Shown: positions 44,101 to 56,422, counted from the first letter of the stretch. The stretch is DNA of 64,000 bases from Siphonodentalium dalli (GCA_032622095.1 CP136065.1:208174151-208238150), one strand, 5' to 3'. Numbers and translations: made by a program. The notes: generated by a model not told the origin, from the letters alone.

Positions 44101-46511
44101 CTTATCGTCATATGAAACTGCCACGTAGTACATGCTTTGTTTCCTCTGTATAACAGACTAAATGTATAGGATGTACAATACATATAATTGGTGAAAAGAA
44201 TACATGAAGTAAGTATTTATGCATTAGTCTACACCATATGGGCTCTTTATTGTCTCCATGTAATGGAGATTTTAGACTAAATTTCTTCTAATAATGCTAT
44301 AAATGAACGATAATAAAGAGAAATGAACGATTAAAGAATACATCAAGTAAATATGTATACACGCATCCACATAGTAGGTCTCTTCCAGACCAATGTTTTG
44401 ATGCCTCTGTATTAACAGAGAGCTTGGAGTATATACGAATGAACGGTAAGGAATATGTGAAATTAATATAGACATGTGTTCGCATAGTAGCCCTATCGGG
44501 GGCATGTTTCCTTAAATGGTAGCAATAATGAAAATTCACACTATGTATTACAACCCACTCAAGGCTTCAGAAATATTACTAATTTTTGTAATCAGTTGTG
44601 ATCAGTTGTCTCGCTTGTTTAGCTGCGATACATGATTCAATAATTTCATTTACCGCCAATAAAGCAGTATTGACTGGTATTGACGCATTATTTTCTCAAT
44701 ATAACGGCGAGTTTAGATTCCTACTAATAATGCTATAAATTAACGACAATAAAGAGAAATCGACGATTAAAGAGTACATCGAATAAATGTGTATACACGC
44801 CTTCCGCTCGTATGCCTTTTCCAGACCAATGGTTGATAACCCCCTACATAATAGAGCGTTTTGATAAGAAAATGTGTCCACATAGTAGGCCTTTCGTGAC
44901 ATGAGACTGTCACTTGGTACAGACTGTCACTTGGTACATGCTTTGTTTCCTCTGTATAACAGCCTATCTTGATGGGAGTTATAATACATATAATTGATAA
45001 AAATAATGCATGAAGTAAGTATTTATACACTAGTCTACATAATATGGGCTCTTTAGTTTCTCCATTTAATGGAGATTTTAGAGTAATAATATGAATGAAC
45101 TATGACTAGAATACATCGAAGAACCAGACACCAATGCCATACTCCTACCATCCATGGAGCAATTAATATACATGATATAAGACATAAAATACAACAGACA
45201 GTATCGTGTGCAACCGCTAAGGTATCATATGAATGAACCGTCATACACAATGATGTTACAACCAAAACTGCCTTATGGACGAAATACTGGAACTGATTAT
45301 ACATTTGATACCCGACATGTCATTCCACTCTATACATGGTCAGTTCGATATCTTGCGAAAGTGACGTGCACCTTTAAGGTATGTGACCAAAATGTGTTGT
45401 ATTGTATTCTATATGACCATTTCTGCAGTAAATAACAACACATCATTACTAGTGGGACTATGTGTGAAGCTCTTTGAATTAAATGAGCTTACTATGGTGG
45501 ACATGTTTAACCAGATACGTTCTTCAAATAAGAAAATGTTGGGATTTAAATTGAAGCTTAATTAGCCCTTCAAGCTTTCCAAATCAAGGTTATGGCGTGA
45601 AACAACCTGGAGAGAAAGATTTTATTTAGTTACTAATGTGGGTTCAAATAGAAACACATGGCGAAGGCCATGATTCGAGCCTGTATGGCGCTTCATAGCC
45701 CAATAAAGGCGCGCCGATGGGTGTGGTTAACTTTAATATGTCATGTGTAGACCAGAAGCCACGAGGAACCCATTGCTGTCCATGTCTGTACCCCATATAT
45801 ACTGCTATATGCAGTCGACCTACCCAGGACCTCAGTTTCTCCTTTCCTGTATGGCTATTCCAAACCCATTTAGTGCAATGCGTTTGAAAATATACAGAGC
45901 GTTATTAAGAAGGATCGCTGATGCGTATAATATAACCAATATTTAGTCAAAATTTTAAGAAAACCCATTATTGAAACATTGCGTTTGATAGTGTAGGGAT
46001 TTGACCATATAATGGTTATCAGTGAAGTGATGACATGTGCACTAAATTACCTCAGTCAGTAAAGGCTAGTTCAGACCATATGAGAACCACACTCACCACC
46101 CATGCCTATACCCAAACAAACACCATGGCGACAGCGAAACACTACGAAGCTTCTCCCCACACGGACACTGTTGTCTTCCATGGATAATTTCTGATCCCAT
46201 GTTGAGACCAAATTTCAGCCAAAGGGATCCCGTGGTTTCTGAGAAAATTATATTACAATTATGTACGGATGACGGACGAAGAGTGATTGGTTTTAGTTTC
46301 CACACAGATGTGTACCAACACGTTTTGAGACTGATATAGATGAAGTGTCCCTTTTATTATTGTTACGATGTGAAGTTGGCTAGTTCATACCCGTAGTATC
46401 AGTTTCACTGGCCAGTGTCACTTAGAAACAATATTACGGATCATTGTCACATACAAAGGTCTTCAAAGGGAAGTCTATAATATGAGTAATATTTTCGCGG
46501 GCTTTTAAAGT

Positions 46512-46554
<43 letters not shown>

Positions 46555-47825
46555 GGTGTGGCTTCACATTAGCAAAGATGTCCCAAGGAACATGCACACC
46601 ATGAAAGGAGGAAATATTAATAATCAAGGATGTATTCTAAATACAGGGGGAGGGGGTAATTTAATTTGTTACAGTCAATGGAGCGATTAGGAATGAATAA
46701 ATTATGGAAAACAAGATGTGAAGAGGCCTATATGACATCTGTAGAGCGTGCTACCTATATGCCATCTGTAGAGCGTGCTAACGGATTTAGTCATAAAAAG
46801 AGTAATATCCAAGATGGATGCCTCGTTCAAATTCTATAGAGCCCATCTGGAGGTGCTACTAAACAAGGAATTTTTTCAAAAACTTGGAGATGAAAGTGGA
46901 TATTCGAAGATTATGAGGGATTAGAAGTTGTAAGAAAAAGAAGAGCGAATAAAAACAGGATGTGGTAGATAAAAAAGTGGGATAAAAAAAAAGATAACAA
47001 AGAAAAAATTATAAATAAATAGAGGATATCCACCCTTTTTCAGTGGATATGGGTTATATCTCATGAGTGATGACAAAACATTGAATTTCCACGATATGAT
47101 CAAATAATAAGCATGTGATACAACGTTTAGCCGATGGGTGTGGAGTCAGCCGGTAGGTTTCACGAGGGATTGCGTCAGATTCCAATGACTCAGGCGTTGC
47201 GCCGGAAGTAGGGATTGCGCCAGATTCGAATGACTCAGGCATTGCGCCAGAAGTAGTGATTGCGTCAGATTCGAATGACAGGCATTGCAGGAGGCAGTGT
47301 TTCTTATGGGCTGGATCTTATTCTAGGGTTTAGGAGACGTGTGTAGACGACTCAATATCCCCTCAGGTGTAGTGTGGAACCCTTAGAAGTGGCAGTGGGT
47401 TAGATATATTAAAAGACAGTTAATTTTAATTTAATTTTAAATTATTTTTGAATTTTAGAAAAAGTTGAAGTTTTTTAAGTTTTTCATATTTTTTTAATTT
47501 ATGAATTTTTTTCTGTTTTTCATTTTTGTTTCTTTTTGAAAAGTTTTTTAAGTTTTTTGAAATTTTTGAGTATTTTGAAGTTTTTGAACTTTTTTGAAAT
47601 TTTTTGAGATTTTTGAAATTTTTGAAGTTTTAGAAATTTTTGAAGTTTTTGAAATTTTTGAAGTTTTTGAAATTTTTGAAATTTTTGAAGTTTTTGAAAT
47701 TTTTGAAGTTTTGAATTTTTTGAAGTTTTCAATGCGAGTGTCACTTTAACATTATCCCATTGGATATAACCAACGGGTCATGTCCGGACATGCACAACCG
47801 GCATACAAATAGACCATGATGCAAT

Positions 47826-47980
47826 GAAATTTGCTGTGTACATTCACATGTAGATGGCAATCCTTTACATTGGAGCATTGCTATGACGTATATACAGTTG
47901 CACATGGACTATATTGTTTAAATTGGAGTGGCAAAAATCACTCATTCCCATCTACATGTCAATGTGCACAGAAAAGTATA
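47826..47980. mobile_element. 155 bp MITE-like insertion present in one palindrome arm only
   Basis: Its ends are inverted repeats, CTGTGTACATTCACATGTAG and CTACATGTCAATGTGCACAG with ATGG/CCAT next to them. The left palindrome arm has only two bases (CG) at the matching point. An inverted second copy lies at 48377-48530 outside the palindrome. The phrase GACATGTAGATGGGAATGAG links it to the element-B core. Confidence 0.75.
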
Positions 47981-48075
47981 TGGGCGGAGAATATAGGTCA
48001 AACACCAACGGTAGTACTGCAGAGAATGTAGGTCAAACTGTCTAGACTGCCACCAAACGGGCCCGGTATCATCAA

Positions 48076-48376
48076 TGGTTCTATTGAGACAGACCAAAGA
48101 TATTTTAGGCTGTTGAAGCTTTATTTGGCCGGTTTGTTGGGTAAAGGGTTAAGCCAATATTAAAACCACATATAGCAGTGAGATGTTGTGTCACATCACA
48201 TTATGAATATAAGGTGGAATTATTATTTGTAAAAGACAATTTGGTACACATCCCTCCCATTTGATGAAAATCATGTAAAATCTTCAAAAGAATGTGTTAT
48301 TAGCACGGTACTGGAATTTCAAATTCACAATTAAAAATGTTATTCTGTCAGTTAAAAACCCAGAATCACAACACAC
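48076..48376. other. Gap beyond the palindrome edge
   Basis: No gene seen. GGTAAAGGGTTAAG near 48140-48153 is the inverse of AACCCTTTACC at about 33700-33712 outside the other arm, so weak symmetry may continue past the strict boundary. Confidence 0.4.
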
Positions 48377-48530
48377 TACTTTTCTGTGCACATTGACATG
48401 TAGATGGGAATGAGTGATTTTTGCCACTCCAATTTAAACAATATAGTCCATGTGCAACTGTATATACGTCATAGCAATGCTCCAATGTAAAGGATTGCCA
48501 TCTACATGTGAATGTACACAGCAAATTTCA
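48377..48530. mobile_element. Second copy of the 155 bp MITE-like element, opposite orientation
   Basis: Reverse complement of 47826-47980 over nearly its whole length, starting CTACTTTTCTGTGCACATTG and ending AATGTACACAGCAAATTTCA. Confidence 0.75.
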
Positions 48531-48573
48531 TGATGTACAATGGCAATAGCTTATATTGACTATGTCAATTTAA

Positions 48574-49013
48574 AGGGGCATTCCGCACTGGGAGGGGTAA
48601 ATATGGGATATATAGCATTATATACCATTGGAAATGTCTTCAAATGAAAACTACACATAAACCTACATCTTTATTGTGTGAAATATACCATGATCTATAA
48701 CCGCAACAAAAGTTATCAAACTACAAAGAATTATCTTTCTGCCATTGTTGATAAGCACGTGATTTATTAATACAGTGCGAAACGCTCTTTATTAGCTTCG
48801 CAATACATAATATATAAGCACTAGCACGAAACACTCTTTATGATCCCACATTCTATTAGAGCTTATCTGGACGGTTCCACCGTATAATTTTTATATGTTC
48901 TGAGGTTGGTTATTTTACAGAACATGGACACGTGAAGCATATTTTCTTAATATTTTTAGCCACTTAACCGTTCCAAAGGAGTTCATTTTTTGTGTTGAGT
49001 GTGGAATGCCCCT
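48574..49013. mobile_element. TTAA-flanked MITE 1 (440 bp)
   Basis: Termini AGGGGCATTCCGCACT and AGTGTGGAATGCCCCT are inverted repeats bounded by TTAA on both sides (48570-48573, 49014-49017). A TTAA duplication is the hallmark of piggyBac-type insertion. No coding sequence. Confidence 0.75.
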
Positions 49014-49132
49014 TTAAGCTAATAAAATGGAGACCATCAAGAATATATTTCAATGATGAAATTCACAGTAGTCCGTTAATATCCTATTTTGGCCACATAA
49101 TTTAAAAATTTCATGAAGTGGTTTCTACATAC

Positions 49133-49252
49133 CTCTCTTTAGTCACTCTCTCCAAGTCGATTTCACCACAACCTGAGGCATGTGATGCCAAAATATTTGT
49201 AGGATAATCATCCCCACATACTGGGCAGGCTGCTAATACTTCTATGGTGTTT
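49133..49252 (-). CDS. UBZ-like zinc-finger exon
   Basis: A 120 bp exon lies between an acceptor (TTGAATATAG, ending at 49253) and a consensus donor (AAAGAGAG then GTATGT at 49133/49132). It encodes VLAACPVCGDDYPTNILASH followed by ASGCGEIDLERVTKE. The CPxC-(x11)-H-(x4)-C spacing matches Rad18/UBZ-type ubiquitin-binding fingers. In molluscs such fingers often precede HECT domains in G2E3-like ligases (from memory), and HECT sequence lies on the same strand 15 kb away at 33218-33688. If they are one gene, the giant palindrome is in its intron. Confidence 0.65.
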
Positions 49253-49326
49253 CTATATTCAATGAATAAAACATTTCCAACCAAATTGTATGGTCTAAAT
49301 ACTACACGTAAATATAAATTATTTAA

Positions 49327-49795
49327 AGGTACTCAACCCGTAAAGAGGGTCCCCATCTCAACAGATTCCAACAACAACAATCCGATCAGAGGGTCCTATA
49401 TTACTATTTCTTTGGCTTTGGGGGTAAAAAATATTTGATTCGAGTCGAGGAACCCATCAAACAAAGCTCAGAGTTATTAGATATTGATTTTTCAAATTTG
49501 TTATGTTCTCGAGATGAGTACTAATAACTGCCGTAATCTGCTCTGGATGTGTACTCCAAATCTATTCAAACAGACAAGGATGAATAACTCTAAAATCAAG
49601 TGGTAATTTTAACGCAATTTTGACTGAGTTCTGGGCCAGATAGTATTCCCGATAATGAAAAATAATAGATTTCTAAAATCGATATCTAACAAATCTGAGC
49701 TTTGATGGGTGACTTCCTCGACTCGAATCAAATATTTTTGACCCCCGAAGCCATTGAAATAGTAATTGAGAGGAGTTTTATCGGGTTGAGTACCT
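49327..49795. mobile_element. TTAA-flanked MITE 2 (469 bp, long foldback)
   Basis: AGGTACTCAACCCG at the left is mirrored by CGGGTTGAGTACCT at the right, with TTAA on both outer sides (49323-49326, 49796-49799). Symmetry extends inward (GATTCGAGTCGAGGA and TCCTCGACTCGAATC), so most of the element can fold on itself. No coding sequence. Confidence 0.78.
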
Positions 49796-49799
49796 TTAA

Positions 49800-50049
49800 A
49801 TATAATTATGTATATATAACATCATAAAAGAATTGAATTTGTACACGTGAATCATTGTCAATTAGTTTAACTTAGTTTAAACACAATTTATTTGCTCGGA
49901 TTTCATGACATTTTCAGCAGCTAAGGCTGTATCATGTCGACATAATCAGTGGAGGAAAGAATTAATGACAATATAGGCTAGCTCAAATTGATGGGATTAG
50001 ATTCAGAATTTTGATATATTTGACAGAAAGAATCTACTAATATGAAAGT
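49800..50049. other. Non-coding gap
   Basis: No supported feature. Confidence 0.4.
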
Positions 50050-50372
50050 GCCAATGGCACTGGCTCAACTTGATGTTCTCATTGGCTCATTGCATTAGCA
50101 AGTTTCGAGAACATCTGTTCATAAATGCAAGCTGTAGGGTGTGCCTAAGAAATTCAAGATGGCTGCCATGGCTGTCATTTTGGATTTCGAAATGGACTCA
50201 AAATAGGACATTCTCATCTACTCATGGTACTAAGTAATCCTAGCAAGTTTCAAGAAAATCTGTTCATAAATATGAACTGTAGGGTATGCCGAAGCCAAAA
50301 GTTGATGCCGGAAGACGGGCGGACGCCAACTGACGGTTATAGCTCATCTTGACTTTGTCAAGTTGAGCTAAA
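50050..50372 (-). mobile_element. Short Pearl/HINE-like copy, inverted orientation
   Basis: Ends in the hairpin AGCTCATCTTGACTTTGTCA and AGTTGAGCTA (50341-50370), the same type of end as element B at 4976, read on the other strand and followed by an A run. Two core units are recognisable (AAATCTGTTCATAAATATGAAC; TTCTCATCTACTCATGGTAC). Confidence 0.55.
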
Positions 50373-52009
50373 AAAAAAAAAAAGATTCATAAACAACTGA
50401 GAAAAACAAAATTGTGTCAACAATTAAAAATAGTATAAGAGAAGGATTGGCTCCATGAGAAGGCGAAGCCTGAACTGTGTTACAGAGACCCACTGCCATA
50501 ACCACACGAAAAAACTTTGATACAAGAAAACCATAGTCAGAAATGGTTACGCACTCCAGATCATATTATTAATACGATATACTATAGCGAATGTAATCAC
50601 CAATCAATAAAGTATATATACCTGATGTAAATTGTAATTCAAAAACATTTTCAGAGGTGTCTATTAAAAAAGTTTGATAGCATTTATTAGAGGCATCTAT
50701 AAGTATTTGGAATCTGTTCACCTAATTGCATATTAATGATGCTATGATACGCGCGGTGTGATATGAGTATTTATAATAAATACATGTTTATGTTTAAATA
50801 CCGATATATTGCTGTTGAATATGAAGTGACAATATGGTGTCTACATATATACTCGTATTGCAATTGTAATTAAAAACTTTAATGTTAAATTTTAATGTTC
50901 CTAATATCGTCATAATCGAGATAGTTATGTATCCAGTTATGAGTCCACGTGGTAGACAATTGATCATAGTTCTGTCGGATACATGAGGTGGGATGTGGCC
51001 AAACAATGTGTAATATGTATTATTTATGTAGAAACAATGTCCACGTTGCGTTAGCTGAACAATTGTCATTGAATGTCATGGAAGTCACTCTGACTGCACA
51101 CATAAAATACCTAGTGTACAGGAAGAGGAATCTTGCGCTAAGATGAGATATGATACGCTGAAATTCTATAGTACCCCTGTAATGTTTAAAGCAGGTGAAC
51201 AAGTTTAGCAGACTATTCCGAGTGTATACATGTATAATTGATATTACAAAATACAGCATAAAAACATTCCAGGCATGCAGCTAAACATAGGATAAAGTTT
51301 AGCTTTTTGCCATATTTGTTACCCACCACTCCAAATGTCAAAAATTGGTTCTGTTTTTCAAATTCTTTTCCATTTTTGTAGCATGAACAAACTTTTTCAG
51401 AGTAAATCCCATTTTAAAATGTTCAAAAGCTAGTTGAATGTTGTTTTAACAATATTTTTGTGCATTTTAATTCCCATGGACGCGCGTAAAAATACTGGGT
51501 TTATCTCAGATTGTCTAAATGTAGGTATTAAAAAGCTAAATGCCCACATTTATCATCCAACCATCATGAAATTATCCATAGCCATCAAGGAGGTCAACGT
51601 TGGCTAGTAGTACTAATATAAATGATTATCTCATGCGATTATATGAATCTGTCCTCATGAACGATTTCATGGATGTTACTCTGACATCATGTTAGTTGAA
51701 ATAGTGACATAATCCATGAACTTGACCTGATATTTTAAATGATTCAGACGTGTGTGTGACCACCCACTTCAACCCCTTAATATCAACAGATCTGTAATCA
51801 TGATCATGTTTAATTGTCAGTATTTCACCAATTTTAATTTGGGGTAAATACAGATCGGGACTTACAACTTACAACGACTGGTAAATTTACCTGCTAGTCT
51901 TATAATGAAACATTGGCATGCTTTGTCATGGAAGTTAACGTTGTCATCAGCAGGCATCAAGTACATTTATAACAAGACATAATTTGTTTTTATCACAGCG
52001 ATCCTCACT
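50373..52009. other. Non-coding gap
   Basis: About 1.6 kb of AT-rich sequence with short open frames (such as those at 50794-51069 and 51020-51259) that have no recognised domain, splice support or coding-like composition. Confidence 0.4.
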
Positions 52010-52262
52010 ATCTTCTGATGAAAGACAATGTGCCCAAGAAGTTAAAAATGGCTGTCAGCATCATTTTGGATTTCGGAGAATCGGAACGGACTCAAAATAG
52101 GACGTTCTCATCTACTCATGGTACTAAGTAATCCTGGCAAGTTTCGAGACAATCTGTTAATAAATGCAACATGTAGGGTGTGCCAAAGCCAAAGGTTGAC
52201 ACCGCACGGACAGATGCCAACTGACAGCTATAGCTCATCTTCAATTTGTCAAGTTGAGCTAA
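52010..52262 (-). mobile_element. Second short Pearl/HINE-like copy, inverted orientation
   Basis: Ends in AGCTCATCTTCAATTTGTCA and AGTTGAGCTA (52232-52261). The preceding core phrases GACGTTCTCATCTACTCATGG and GGCAAGTTTCGAGACAATCT match the copy at 50050-50372. Confidence 0.55.
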
Positions 52263-54191
52263 AATGGCCATATATGTAATTTATTGTGATGCAGTAACTA
52301 TATTTTTAAATGTTTAGTACCATATTTGAGAAAATGGGAAATTCATTAACATTTAAGTGGAACAAAGCCTGATTATTAGCGGCTGGTCTCTATCAATGTC
52401 CCATCCAAACATTGAACAGACCTGCTGATTGAGTTTGTGTCTACAATTTCCGTTCCGATTTTTTTAAATTTACATTTGGGAAGAAAAAAATTTGTATTAC
52501 ATGTAGCTGTTTTACGGATCCGCCGACCCTAAAATTCGTCACAGTGTGCATTGTTGCAACTTCAAGCTTTTCAAATATTATTGAATGTAATATTAGGTCA
52601 ATTTCAAACTCAATAAAGTATTTTCATCTCCTAACAATAGAAAACTTGTATGGTAGGTATGTAAACCCATGCTAACTTCGGTTTATATGGCATTCATTCA
52701 ATGATAGCCCTCTCATTCTTTCATGGCAACATTGATTTCGGCCATATCCACCATAGCCTCCTACCAAAATTTTGCTGAAACAGAAACAAAATAATTCTCG
52801 AGCGAATTTAATTTTTTATTTCTTTACCTCCTCCGACCCTACGTTCTGAACAAAATTATCCGTAAAACAACTAATAAAAAAAACTGCCTTGTGACAGTCG
52901 GAAACGCAATAAAACGGAATCCAGGTATTAATTAAAATGCAATGTAGAGACAAATAAACGTATAATTTGCTGGGTGAGGTCCTAGTGATCAAATTTGCCA
53001 CTTTTCTGAGGCAACCGATAAATTACCCAAATTATTGATGATTATATTATCAATGTGAATGTGTCTCAACTGTTTTGATGGTCACATGATAACATTGACA
53101 TTCAGGTCATTTTTCAATAACAAGACCATGCATTTAATGATTATGACACATTACTGGTATTGGCTTTGAACCAAAGCTGACATGTTATGTTATGTCTAAT
53201 TTGCAAAATGATGCCTATAAAATTAATCCACATGTACTTGAAAAAAGTTTGGTGAACTGAAAATGGCCCGAATGACAACCACGTTGAGCTAACATTTGGC
53301 TGATGTGTAAAAACATGGAAAAAACATACAGCAGGAAACTTTTGGCTTCAACAGCAAGTTTTATTGTTGATTTAAGCTTCTTACAATTTTATGACCTCCT
53401 CAATTTTGAAATGACCTGCCCACTTCAGTTTGTGTAGGTCATTGTGTACCATTTAAAAAACTATAATGAGGCTTGAGTGGAACGGACTGCTTTGGACCTA
53501 GTCATGAACCACTCTGATATGCGGGTTATAAGCTACCCATCAGAGTCTTGATTTGTCATCTATTAAAAGCACAGTACATTGGCTTTAGTTATAAATGATA
53601 AAATGCATATCTAGTGTGTATTACCTTGGTATCATCTTTACGCCAATCTATTCTTGATATAAATATCCTCGTGGTTGATTAGGTGACAGCAATTATAACG
53701 ATCACATTAAAAGATGTTTTTTAAGTGAAACTCATGAAAACAATTTTTTCTATTTTAATCCAGTCCGCCGTATTGTACAGTTGTGATATGGGGTCGATGT
53801 TCGTGTCACATGCACGCCTGAGTGATTCAACATGTGAGATCAATCGTGGATTATAGTACGGAGTCACTTATTTCGGACAACAGCATGAGAAAAAAAACCT
53901 TTACAATTGCTGCGATAATCCGCTTACCTGCCAATCATTCGTTGACCTAATATGGGGTTAGAGATCAAGCACGTTGACTTCCTGATTACGATGATTTGTG
54001 TTTTACAAAACGAGAGATAATAGAGAGTTTGCGATTTCAAACCGGTATGGGTACGGGTACAGGTAGCCACCCGTACCGGTACACGTTTTGTAATCACAAA
54101 CTTTTTATGGGTAGAATTCATCACATCGACTGGTAATGTATGGAGAGCTAATTGCAACAAAAAATATATTATAATATAGATAGATTGTTAT
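52263..54191. other. Non-coding gap
   Basis: About 1.9 kb. No supported gene, RNA or element. A GGGTACGGGTACAGGTAGCC-type short repeat with partial symmetry occurs at about 54044-54084. Confidence 0.4.
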
Positions 54192-54760
54192 CAGGGATGT
54201 GGCTAGAGGGTCTCAGCTGGGGGGGGGGGGGGTGACACAGATATAAATTTCCAACTGGGGTTGTTTCGGTTTTCAAATGACTATATTCCATAGGAATCCT
54301 ACAAGGCGGGTGAACTTCTATCAAAATATGTGTACAGTACATAGTAGTAAGACTATTATGTGGACAGTTGAACTGAAGTCTGCATATAAATGTGGCCTAT
54401 TATTTGTGATAGAATAGTCTACACTTAACACAGACTACACAGTACAAGTGCCAAAGAAGTAACAGTTGAATATTCCTCCAAAATTCTTACTCATGTAATA
54501 TACTAATATCACAGCATACATTGGAATTATTATTGCAAATGGTCATTATGTGCTTGAGTATAATGCTTGATTTTAAATTCTGGTCTCATTTCAAACTCTC
54601 ACATATATGTAATATAGGCTATTATAGAGCCATGCGTATGTGTGAAGTTTCAATTTGACTGAACTATGACTATACAGTTCAACTATCCATATAATAGTCT
54701 TACTACTAGATGTACTGTACACATATTTTGATAGAAGTTCACCCACCTTGTAGGATTCCT
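54192..54760. mobile_element. hAT-like MITE left end with an internal ~84 bp inverted repeat
   Basis: CAGGGATGTGGCTAGAGGG at 54192 is the same terminus as the MITE at 31775. Inside, AGGAATCCTACAAGGCGGGT through GACAGTTGAACTG (54292-54375) is mirrored at 54675-54760 (CAGTTCAACTATCC through GTAGGATTCCT) with a few mismatches, around a 300 bp loop. The matching right terminus was not found, so the copy may be truncated. Confidence 0.6.
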
Positions 54761-54954
54761 TTCACCATCAATTATTATTTGCAGAGTTGTTACTTGTAGT
54801 TTTGTCTATAAATGGGAACTCAATATTATAAAAGTTATTCATTTAATTATTAAAAAAGAAAGGTGCATGAACACTGAAACATAACATGAATATAAACTTA
54901 TAAAGCTCACATATCAACCTGATAAAAATAAAACAAAATCTGAATCTGAATTAA

Positions 54955-55404
54955 GAACTATGCCATCCCAATTTCCAAAAGTGTTCCCAGTTCTTGAAAA
55001 GCATTATTCATGAATTAATAAAGAAGAAAGCAGATAGCTCAGACATTAAGATGCTAATGCAACCTAGGGATGGTTAACTGGCTGTTTCAGACCTATAGTT
55101 GACATCACATAAATTTTATAAGGCTAATCCCTGTATTGTCATTCTCAGGTTTCTGTCTGTACAATGTGAAGAGCCCACTAAATGTAAGTTGTGGGGTTAG
55201 TTTCCATCTTGTTTATGTTAATACTGAGAAAATATGATATTTCAGTCATCAATTTAATATATATTGGTAGTTCCCAGACTCCAGTGTCAGTGTGATGTTG
55301 TTCAAACTTGTTTAGCAGGTAGGCACACTTTGATACAGCTAAATTAGTTTATAGTTTAATGAATTTGTTTAGATTTTCTGTGAAAATTTGGGATGGCATA
55401 GTTC
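54955..55404. mobile_element. TTAA-flanked MITE 3 (450 bp)
   Basis: GAACTATGCCATCCCAATTT and AAATTTGGGATGGCATAGTTC are inverted ends bounded by TTAA (54951-54954, 55405-55408). Third TTAA-type MITE in 7 kb, with ends unlike those of the other two. No coding sequence. Confidence 0.75.
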
Positions 55405-55408
55405 TTAA

Positions 55409-56422
55409 ATGACTGGTATCTCACAGTTCACAAATTTGTAATTTGTAGATCTCTATATCTATCAAAAGCCTCTGCAGTGAATCCAATTGATGGATTATTA
55501 TTCATCAAACAGCAATGAATAATATCTCACAATCTGTTGCAAGACTAAAGCAAGTGCAAATATACATTATGGGTGCCTTTAGAAATGAATTATGCAGCAG
55601 CATCACCTTATATAGGAAAACAAAAGCAAAATATCATTGATATCAATATGATATCTTGGGTTTAGTTAATCCTTAACGCCACTTAAAATACTCCATATTT
55701 AGTTTATGGACAATTTGGCACAATGCTTCAATGGAAAAACATTACCAGTGTTGACTAGACTAGTGTAAATATGAAAATCTATAAACAAAATAAAATATTA
55801 CATAATCAAAAACTTAACCAAGTAATAAAATAAAAATAGTCACAAATTATAGCTGAAGTGGTCACTCAGGAATTTATGTACCCAATAAATCAGCATTTGG
55901 TTAAAATGTGCATTATTGTATCAAGCTTGATATAGGCAGATTAAAATGTCTGCTATCAACCATATTTGAAGATTACAATTTACATTTTCTAATTTAACTA
56001 ATCTTGATATTTAATTAAATTAAATTAATTTACTTCAAAGGTGTCACTGCTGTCACATATTTATAAATCATAAGCATATCAATTAGACTGCCAGGCTGAA
56101 TGCACATAAAGTAGTGATAGTGACCAGTTCAGCCTATCTCTTAGTCTTAGTACTATCCTGTGCTATAAAAATAGATGTGTCTGCTAAAAGTTGGATAATT
56201 ATCTGTTAATTTAACTATGAATGACATTTCTCTCAAGTGCTAGCAATTATTACTGCTTTCAGCACTTGTTTAAATTAGCCTCGACTATAAATCATATAAA
56301 ATGTGATCACCCTGTGTTCATTGAATTGGGTTATTCATCATATTATACAGTATGAATTTGATCAGAGAGAATCATTTTTCAAAATTTATAGAAAAATTAC
56401 AGAACTACATGATATTTCCCAT
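55409..56422. other. Non-coding gap
   Basis: About 1 kb, AT-rich, no supported feature. Confidence 0.4.

Larger units (their letters stand above)
40906..48075 (-). repeat. Right arm of the ~14.2 kb palindrome
   Basis: Inverse complement of 33868-40877, plus a 155 bp insertion at 47826-47980 that the left arm lacks. The right boundary is ...GGTATCATCAA at 48075, beyond which the flanks are unrelated. Both outer flanks carry TGGT next to TTGATGAT/ATCATCAA, possibly a short target duplication or chance. Every repeat listed for the left arm has its mirror here. Confidence 0.95.

Noticed and set aside
34047-47744. Many 60-95 codon frames in the palindrome arms
   Set aside because: They occur in pairs only because the arms mirror each other. 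Composition is not coding-like, apart from the weak zinc-finger exon listed.
33868-48075. Palindrome as inverted terminal repeats of a large virus or Polinton/Maverick
   Set aside because: There is no polymerase B, integrase, capsid or packaging ATPase sequence, and the arms meet with only 28 bp between them.
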